DNA from: Geobacter sp.
GTDB lineage: Bacteria; Desulfobacterota; Desulfuromonadia; Geobacterales; Geobacteraceae
DNA: 11,109 nucleotides
Reading direction: 5' to 3'
NCBI GenBank assembly: GCA_003499925.1
Contig: DNRQ01000031.1
Location: 16,839 to 27,947, forward strand
Shown one piece after another: positions 6,956 through 11,109 of the stretch. The position numbers were made by a program, and so were the translations under genes. The notes below the pieces were generated by a model. The model saw nothing but the letters and a program-made list of their open reading frames with translations. It was not told the DNA's origin and did no database searches. Each line of letters begins with the position of its first letter. Within the stretch, counting starts at the first letter, position 1.

Positions 6956-7892
6956 GGGCCACCCCCGCCAATGCATAGTTTTCAAAGCGCTTGCCGGCTT
7001 CATGCAGCAAACCAGGGGTCATTTGAAGGTAGTATCGGGTCTGCGATACATCTATGTGCCCCAGATAGGTAGATAAATGGAGTAGCAAACGTTGCACATC
7101 GGCCCCTTCACGATACCAGAGCTCCAGTCGGTGAACGGCAAAGGTGTGCCTTAGGTCATGAATCCGAGGGGCGTAGGTAGCGCCTTCCCTGCGACGGATT
7201 CCTGCTTGATTCCGTAGTCGGGCGAAGATTTTTCTCACCCAGTCGTACGACAACGGGTTACCGGTTCGGGTGGCAAAAAAGGCCGAAGATTCCACTGAAT
7301 GGACAGGCAACTGACGCCGCCTGTCCAGATAGGTCTGGAGATGACTGGTTAGCCTTGGCCCGATGGGGACGAGTCGGGTCTTGTAGAATTTGCTGTCGTG
7401 GACGGTGATCAGGCTCTCGGCAAGATTCATATCCGATATGGTCAAAGAAAGTACTTCTCCGATCCTCATGCCCGTGCCGTATAGGGCCAGGATCAGCGTT
7501 TTGAATGTGGCCGCCTGAAGTGGGCTGTTCGATGCCTCCAGAGTGTCGGTCGCTGCCAGTAGTTTGCATAGTTCCTCGGTGCTGTAGATATACGGTACTT
7601 GCGGCTCTGACAGCTTTGGCAGGGTTAGGGGAAGTGGCTTGGAGTCGCTATACCCATGGCTCACCGCGAACCGAAATAACCCGTCAAGAGTGCGATACTT
7701 CAAATGCCAGGTGGCTGTAATCACCCCCCTTCCGGCAAGGAAGGCCGAAACTGCGTCCGGGTCGATTGCTGCGAGGTCCATGTCTCCGACACACCTCTGA
7801 AACGTCTTAAAAATTGCGGCTTCAGACCTGAAACGCATACCCATGGCCTGCTTGAAAGAGACATACTCGACGATAAGTTGAGAGAGATTCAT
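6948..7892 (-). CDS. ritB: Tyrosine recombinase, second gene of the RIT trio
   Basis: A complete 314-residue phage-integrase-family recombinase, the shortest of the three. The N-terminal domain carries VSFKQAMGMRFRSEAAIFKT, typical of this subgroup. Catalytic residues are R143 (GTGMRIGE), K168, H245-x-x-R248 (HDLR), H279 (LGH) and Tyr288 in TRYYLQMTP, nine residues after H279. The ATG at 7892 follows GGAGGT by 5 nt and overlaps the stop of the first recombinase by 4 bp (ATGA). This indicates translational coupling. Tyrosine recombinases cut and rejoin DNA through a 3'-phosphotyrosyl bond. Why three different ones are needed in these elements is not settled, so the individual role of this protein cannot be stated. 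Confidence 0.9.
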   Translation of the reverse strand: MNLSQLIVEYVSFKQAMGMRFRSEAAIFKTFQRCVGDMDLAAIDPDAVSAFLAGRGVITATWHLKYRTLDGLFRFAVSHGYSDSKPLPLTLPKLSEPQVPYIYSTEELCKLLAATDTLEASNSPLQAATFKTLILALYGTGMRIGEVLSLTISDMNLAESLITVHDSKFYKTRLVPIGPRLTSHLQTYLDRRRQLPVHSVESSAFFATRTGNPLSYDWVRKIFARLRNQAGIRRREGATYAPRIHDLRHTFAVHRLELWYREGADVQRLLLHLSTYLGHIDVSQTRYYLQMTPGLLHEAGKRFENYALAGVAHD

Positions 7893-9133
7893 AAGAGACC
7901 TCCGGCATCGAACGTTGCAACTTCCCTGAGACCTGCGAGATCTACCTTGACATAGATCTTTGTCGCGGCAGAACTGCGATGTCCCAGATGATCGCCAATT
8001 TCCTTGATGGAGAGACCTTCAGCGAGCAAATGGCTGGCGCATGAGTGCCGCAAGGAATGCGGTCCTAGATGGGGAGCCTTGATGCCGAGTTCTTTCATAC
8101 GAATACTTGTCATATCGAAAAGGCTTCTGCGGGTGATTGGCCGATAGGGGTGGGTAAGGGAGAGAAATATCTCTCTATATGGAGATTGAGGGCGCACCTC
8201 TTGTAAGTAGCGAATGATGGCGTTGCCGACCTGGGGGACCAAGGGATATGTCTGCTGTCCCCTGCGTTTGACTCGCGATACAGAGATCTGGCCCTGTTCC
8301 CAATCGATATCCTCTAGTCTAAGGGTTGCAACCTCTGATGCCCTGAATCCGTAGATTGCGAGAAGCATCACCAGTACGCGGTTCCGGATGTCACGGGCAC
8401 TTCCAGTCTCCATGCTGGCTATCAGGCGAGTTACATCTGGCCAGGAAGGACCCAGTGGCAGTTGCTCTTGGGCGAAGATCCGTGGGCCATGGATCTCTTG
8501 AGCGATATTTGCTGAGCACCACCCTTGTTCACCTGCGTACTTGAAGAATGATCTGAGCGCTGTTGCCATGTTTTTAACCGAAATTCGGCAGTTGCCCCTG
8601 CTGCCGTAATCGGCAAGAAACGCATCGACATCGGAGAGGCAGACAGCAGCGAATTGGCAACAGAAAGAGCCATACCAGCACAGGAACAGTCTGAGGTGCC
8701 CGCATTGCCGATCAATAGTCAAAGGGGTAAGACCTCGTTCGTATTGCATCCATGCCCTAAAATCATCCATCAGTTGCTTGAACGGGATCGTTTTTTCCGG
8801 CTCACGCCAATAGCCCAGAAAGCGCAGCCACGATCTTGCTACCTGAATGAATCGAATCTGGGCCCGGTTAAGATCCTGTTTCTGATCACAATATGGTTCC
8901 GGATTCTTCCAGCCAATGGCAGCCACTCGGACCTGCTCGATAGTTACGCCACGCTCAGGGCAAATCGGTAACTTCAGTGCAATTCGGAGTAGTTCTCTTG
9001 CGATCAACCGTTGGGTCGAGAACGTATATCCTTGTTCTTTACAGTGACAAAGATATTGTTCTCGTTCTTCTCGATACGGGGAATTGGTGTGGCAGGTAAT
9101 AGTTTGGGGCTTGATGAATAGAGTGCTGAACAC
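7889..9133 (-). CDS. ritA: Tyrosine recombinase, first gene of the RIT trio
   Basis: A complete 414-residue recombinase, the largest of the three. It has an extra N-terminal region (about 1-115) rich in Cys, Arg and Trp ahead of the core-binding domain (about 118-215, including YERGLTPLTIDRQCGHLRLF). The catalytic domain has R264 (YGFRASEV), K289, H359-x-x-R362 (HSLR), H385 (LGHRS) and Tyr394 (KIYVKVDL). The start is the GTG at 9133-9131, preceded by AAGGAGGT at a spacing of 6 nt; no upstream ATG is needed. The gene lies nearest the right end of the element and is transcribed inward. The leader between it and the end contains the subterminal ACATAAG site and a TTGACA hexamer, so transcription may be controlled by recombinase binding. 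The name ritA follows position. Confidence 0.9.
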   Translation of the reverse strand: MFSTLFIKPQTITCHTNSPYREEREQYLCHCKEQGYTFSTQRLIARELLRIALKLPICPERGVTIEQVRVAAIGWKNPEPYCDQKQDLNRAQIRFIQVARSWLRFLGYWREPEKTIPFKQLMDDFRAWMQYERGLTPLTIDRQCGHLRLFLCWYGSFCCQFAAVCLSDVDAFLADYGSRGNCRISVKNMATALRSFFKYAGEQGWCSANIAQEIHGPRIFAQEQLPLGPSWPDVTRLIASMETGSARDIRNRVLVMLLAIYGFRASEVATLRLEDIDWEQGQISVSRVKRRGQQTYPLVPQVGNAIIRYLQEVRPQSPYREIFLSLTHPYRPITRRSLFDMTSIRMKELGIKAPHLGPHSLRHSCASHLLAEGLSIKEIGDHLGHRSSAATKIYVKVDLAGLREVATFDAGGLL

Positions 9134-9162
9134 GGCCGGACCTCCTTTTGTTGGGATTGTCC

Positions 9163-9195
9163 ATTCATGGTCAGGAAATGCTTATGTGATGTCAA
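9163..9195 (-). promoter_or_regulatory. Possible promoter for the recombinase operon
   Basis: A perfect TTGACA (9195-9190, minus strand) lies about 55 bp before the GTG start of the first recombinase and directly next to the ACATAAG subterminal site. The -10 is poor: GACCAT is at the standard 17-bp spacing and CATGAA is at 20 bp. It is offered because the -35 is exact and the position is right; its use is uncertain. Confidence 0.25.
9181..9188 (-). repeat. Right subterminal ACATAAG site of the RIT element
   Basis: CTTATGTG on the + strand (CACATAAG on the minus strand). Its ACATAAG core (9187-9181) begins 76 bp from the right end at 9263, the mirror image of the left copy at 5933-5939. The bases between the subterminal and terminal sites are unrelated on the two sides, which makes the conserved spacing more meaningful. 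The site lies just downstream of the TTGACA hexamer of the putative ritA promoter. Confidence 0.6.
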
Positions 9196-9240
9196 ATTAG
9201 ATAATGACGTTAAAATTCAGCCACATGTGTCGTCATCGTA

Positions 9241-9269
9241 ACATAAGTGAACACACAACATAATTCAGG
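9241..9269 (+). repeat. RIT element right end: 29-bp terminal inverted repeat
   Basis: Exact reverse complement of 5851-5879. ACATAA occurs at 9241 and 9258, the same 17-bp phasing as on the left. The repeat runs through the element end (9263) into TTCAGG (9264-9269), the reverse complement of the host hexamer CCTGAA. The sequence after it is not the host gene but an extra 20-bp palindrome. Confidence 0.93.
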
Positions 9270-9295
9270 TTATGTTGTTAGCAACATAACCTGAA
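9264..9295. repeat. Extra palindrome at the right junction (candidate core recombination site remnant)
   Basis: Two 14-bp arms, TTCAGGTTATGTTG (9264-9277) and its exact complement (9282-9295), flank a TTAG loop. The arms consist of the target hexamer plus the octamer TTATGTTG that also forms the left end of the RIT element. Read with the element end, CAACATAA (9256-9263), TTCAGG and TTATGTTG (9270-9277) form a symmetrical site: two inverted octamers around a 6-bp spacer, as expected for a tyrosine recombinase core. The left end has no equivalent. The host ATPase coding sequence resumes within CCTGAAC. Confidence 0.85.
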
Positions 9296-9296
9296 C

Positions 9297-9656
9297 TTCG
9301 CCTTCGACTCACGCGACCTCATGACGGTCTGGTTCGTAGGACATTCGGCCCTGGCGCAATCCTTTACCCGTGGCCACTTGGCGGCGATGGCGAGCCGCCT
9401 CCACCTGCGCATTCACTTCGCGCCGATAACCGAGCGGGAGCGCTTCGCGAGCCTGATCAAGCATGGTCTGCAAAGCGCCGGCTGCAAGCAGACGCTTATG
9501 TCTGACTCAGGGCTTGAGTTGCTGCTCCAGGGGTCTCAGGGCATACCGCGCAAGGCGGGGAATATCCTGAAAACGGCCATGCGGTTAGCCGTTACCAAAG
9601 GGTTGAACCACCTGACGGACGATCTCCTGAGAGCAGCCATGGAGGAGGTGACATGA
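9297..9656 (+). pseudogene. ExeA/AAA-type transposon ATPase, C-terminal part
   Basis: This is the displaced second half of the ATPase begun at 5384. Joining Asn158 to the Phe codon at 9297 gives the continuous segment FPAFLN-FAFDSRDLMTVWFV, with the sensor-1-like strand MTVWFVGHS, the arginine-bearing ITERERF segment, and a C-terminal GIPRKAGNILKTAM helix typical of these ATPases. From an in-frame ATG at 9321 a 111-residue polypeptide could be made, but it lacks Walker A and B and cannot be an ATPase alone. The stop overlaps the start of the next gene (ATGA), so the two were translationally coupled in the intact transposon. Confidence 0.85.
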
Positions 9657-9877
9657 AAAGCGGCGACTCACCAGTACTGTTCGTCTATCCACCCGACGAA
9701 CTCTCAGACGAATCGGTACACGCCATCTCGGAATTCTTGCACGAAATGTGTCGATCCTTCGAGCAGCACTACCACAGGCGAATAAACCGGTTCGCCGATG
9801 CACAAGAACGAGAAGCGCGAGACCGGATTTACACGAGCAACAACTGCAAAGCCGAAGACGGAGACGAGCCGTTCTGA
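9653..9877 (+). CDS. Small third protein of the DDE/ATPase transposon (74 residues)
   Basis: The ATG overlaps the ATPase stop codon by 4 bp and follows GGAGG by 4 nt, so it is the next gene of the same operon. The product is small, acidic at both ends, and has a helical centre with ISEFLHEMCRSFEQHYHRRI; it ends in DGDEPF. There is no signal peptide, membrane segment or known catalytic motif. Small proteins with a similar central helix and HYxxxI motif often follow the ATPase in such transposons, but their function is unknown to me. With the ATPase broken and the transposase absent, it is probably a remnant even though its own frame is intact. Confidence 0.65.
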   Translation: MKSGDSPVLFVYPPDELSDESVHAISEFLHEMCRSFEQHYHRRINRFADAQEREARDRIYTSNNCKAEDGDEPF

Positions 9878-9881
9878 CCCC

Positions 9882-9934
9882 TTTGTCCCAGGCTGCTTCA
9901 GGGCTGCGATTCTCCTCTAGCAGCTTGGGACAAA
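9882..9934. repeat. Imperfect inverted repeat, candidate transposon end
   Basis: TTTGTCCCAGGCTGCT (9882-9897) and AGCAGCTTGGGACAAA (9919-9934) match as inverted 16-mers with one mismatch and a 21-nt spacer. A third partial copy, CGTCCCACC, lies at 9941-9949. It begins 5 bp after the stop of the last transposon gene. There is no T run on either strand, so a plain terminator is less likely than transposase-binding repeats at the right end of the DDE/ATPase element. No matching left end was found in the window. Confidence 0.55.
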
Positions 9935-10038
9935 CCCTCTCGTCCCACCTAAAATAGGGCGGGAAAACTCTCCGGGTTTAACGCGGGACGTAACACACCG
10001 TTCTTTGAAACTCGAAAACACACGCGATTTAAATGGGA

Positions 10039-11061
10039 TCATCCAGGACGTTTGCCGGGTAGATAGCCGGCCTGAGCGCTATCAAAAAGTTCCGATAAAC
10101 CCGGCGTCATGCAGTAAAGAGTGTCTCCTCTTCTGGCGGCCAGTACGATTCCGGATTCTGACATTTTGATGTGCTTCGTCAGTTCGGCTCCGGTGTACCC
10201 GAACACTTTCACGGCAATAAAGCATATCACGGCCCTGGCGGTCGAAATCTGCCTCTGTTTGCTCCCCTGCTGCACGGAGGAGGCATGGATGCCGAAAAAA
10301 GCAGACACCCGCTCGACGATCTCATCCAAAGAGGGAGGTGTAGCCGCTACTGACTTCGACGTTTCTGTCGCATGCCAGACGTCCTCGACGAATTCTCCGC
10401 TGCCGAGAATTCTTTCGTCGTAGGCCTCGAAATCCTGGGGGCCGGATAGAGCCAGACGGCGCTTCAGGCCTCCGCCGACAAGTTCGTCTCTTCTGCCCAA
10501 GGCGACACCCTCGGCCACGAAATCGTGATATTTCCTTCTCGCCGTCATTGGGTTGTCATCGAACATCTGGAGGACCTCGTTAATGACTTGGCCGGGCAGA
10601 AGAGCGCGCCCCATGATGCCGGCATGCCCGCACCATCTGTAGGTGTCAAGCTTCCGCATCGAGGGAACGAGGCCGGCTCGCAGGGGATTGAGGTGAATGT
10701 AGCGGACGAGTTCCAGAAAATAGGAGTCTTCCTCGCACACAATCGACTTGTATCGGTTCTGGAAGAGGCGGCCGCAACGATGATGGCGAAGGTTGAAGAC
10801 GACGGCATAACCGGTCAGCAGGCGCTGCATCAATCCCGGCAAGGTACCCTTGCCCTTAGTAGGGCGGAGAAGGGCGTGTGCGTGGTTTGATAAGAGACTC
10901 CAGGCGAGACATTCGGTCTTGGTCTTGACGAGCAGTCGGGAGAAGCGATCGAGAAAATCGGACCGGTCGCGGTCGTCGAGGAAAATGTCTCTCTTCTCGA
11001 TCCCGCGGATCATTACGTGATGAAGCACCCCCTCAATATCTATTCGCGGCAGCCTTGGCAT
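10039..11061 (-). CDS. REP-associated Y1 (HUH) transposase with DnaA-like C-terminal domain
   Basis: A complete 340-residue protein. Residues 1-135 are a Y1_Tnp domain: MPRLPRIDIEG start, RGIEKRDIFLDD segment, HUH motif H60-A-H62 in SNHAHALL, GRLFQNRYKS, and the helix LVRYIHLNPLRAG, whose Tyr121 aligns with the expected nucleophile of TnpA-REP proteins. A linker leads to residues about 244-312, SLDEIVERVSAFFGI and STARAVICFIAVKVFG through SESGIVLAARRG, which resemble the helix-turn-helix of DnaA domain IV. Single-strand nicking and joining at REP-like hairpins is the family activity. The HUH and Tyr residues are intact, so it may be active. The ATG at 11061 has a close GGAG; no alternative start is better. 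It appears to be a single gene, independent of the transposon remnant to its left. Confidence 0.85.
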   Translation of the reverse strand: MPRLPRIDIEGVLHHVMIRGIEKRDIFLDDRDRSDFLDRFSRLLVKTKTECLAWSLLSNHAHALLRPTKGKGTLPGLMQRLLTGYAVVFNLRHHRCGRLFQNRYKSIVCEEDSYFLELVRYIHLNPLRAGLVPSMRKLDTYRWCGHAGIMGRALLPGQVINEVLQMFDDNPMTARRKYHDFVAEGVALGRRDELVGGGLKRRLALSGPQDFEAYDERILGSGEFVEDVWHATETSKSVAATPPSLDEIVERVSAFFGIHASSVQQGSKQRQISTARAVICFIAVKVFGYTGAELTKHIKMSESGIVLAARRGDTLYCMTPGLSELFDSAQAGYLPGKRPG

Positions 11062-11109
11062 GCTCCAATGGTAGCGCGAATCCAGAGGTCGAGTAGCCAG
11101 GGACGGTTA

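Larger units (their letters stand above)
5857..9263 (-). mobile_element. RIT (recombinase in trio) element inserted in a transposon ATPase gene
   Basis: This is a 3,407-bp unit containing three overlapping tyrosine recombinase genes, all on the minus strand, and nothing else of note. Three adjacent, translationally coupled tyrosine recombinases bounded by inverted repeats is the defining layout of RIT elements. The ends are perfect inverted repeats, and the host hexamer CCTGAA is found at 5851-5856 and 9290-9295. Secondary copies of ACATAAG lie 76 bp inside each end. Its GC content is visibly lower than that of the sfr region. All three recombinases keep their catalytic residues, so the copy may be functional. 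It lies opposite in direction to the gene it interrupts. A group-specific alternative, a Tn554-like TnpA/TnpB/TnpC set, is less likely because the third gene here is a full recombinase. Confidence 0.88.

Noticed and set aside
6956..7003. Upstream ATG for the third recombinase
   Set aside because: It would lengthen the overlap with the second recombinase from 8 to 56 bp and has no ribosome binding site; the extension has no recombinase similarity. It remains possible.
5857..9263. Integron or Tn554-type element
   Set aside because: There are no attC-like cassettes or integron integrase, and Tn554-like elements carry two recombinases plus a non-recombinase third protein. Here all three proteins have the full catalytic set.
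9882..9934. Intrinsic terminator for the transposon operon
   Set aside because: The stem-loop has a 21-nt spacer and no T run on either strand; similar GTCCCA bits nearby suit binding repeats better.

Overview
The window looks like a piece of a Geobacter-type chromosome (Geobacterales/Desulfuromonadales). The main reason is the tandem pair at the left edge. It consists of a glutamate-synthase-small-subunit-like NADPH oxidoreductase followed by a NuoG/formate-dehydrogenase-like iron-sulfur protein. This matches the SfrB/SfrA soluble NADPH oxidoreductase arrangement known from Geobacter. The assignment rests on recognising families by eye; no database search was possible.

Layout. Positions 1-3424 hold the end of the sfrB-like gene and a complete sfrA-like gene, both GC-rich and on the + strand, closed by a textbook intrinsic terminator (3461-3497). 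Positions 3548-5006 hold three small housekeeping-type genes: a 64-residue hypothetical protein (-), a 77-residue four-cysteine hypothetical protein (+), and a one-domain fasciclin protein (-). The fasciclin gene has a recognisable promoter and a strong 5' UTR hairpin. An 18-bp tandem repeat lies between the two convergent genes.

From about 5290 to the right edge the window is a graveyard of nested mobile DNA. A broken Y1 (HUH, IS200/REP-type) transposase fragment abuts the truncated 5' end of an ExeA/AAA-type ATPase gene. That ATPase belongs to a DDE-transposase/ATPase/small-protein transposon: the small third gene survives at 9653-9877 and a candidate transposon end with inverted repeats follows, but the transposase is absent. 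The ATPase gene is split by a 3.4-kb insertion (5857-9263). The insertion encodes three overlapping tyrosine recombinases in one operon, all with complete R-K-H-R-H-Y sets. This is the hallmark of a 'recombinase in trio' (RIT) element. A full-length REP-associated Y1 transposase with a DnaA-like C-terminal domain (10039-11061, -) closes the window.

The most informative part is the architecture of the RIT ends. There are 29-bp perfect terminal inverted repeats and the 6-bp host sequence CCTGAA occurs on both sides. Subterminal copies of ACATAAG sit at exactly the same distance (76 bp) from each end. On the right side only, there is an extra 20-bp mini-palindrome made of the same terminal octamers, separated from the element by the reverse complement of the target hexamer. 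Together these suggest a tyrosine-recombinase core site with a 6-bp spacer and a second, degenerate recombination product left at the target. Removing the DNA between the two CCTGAA copies restores the ATPase reading frame exactly, so the pre-insertion sequence can be read directly.
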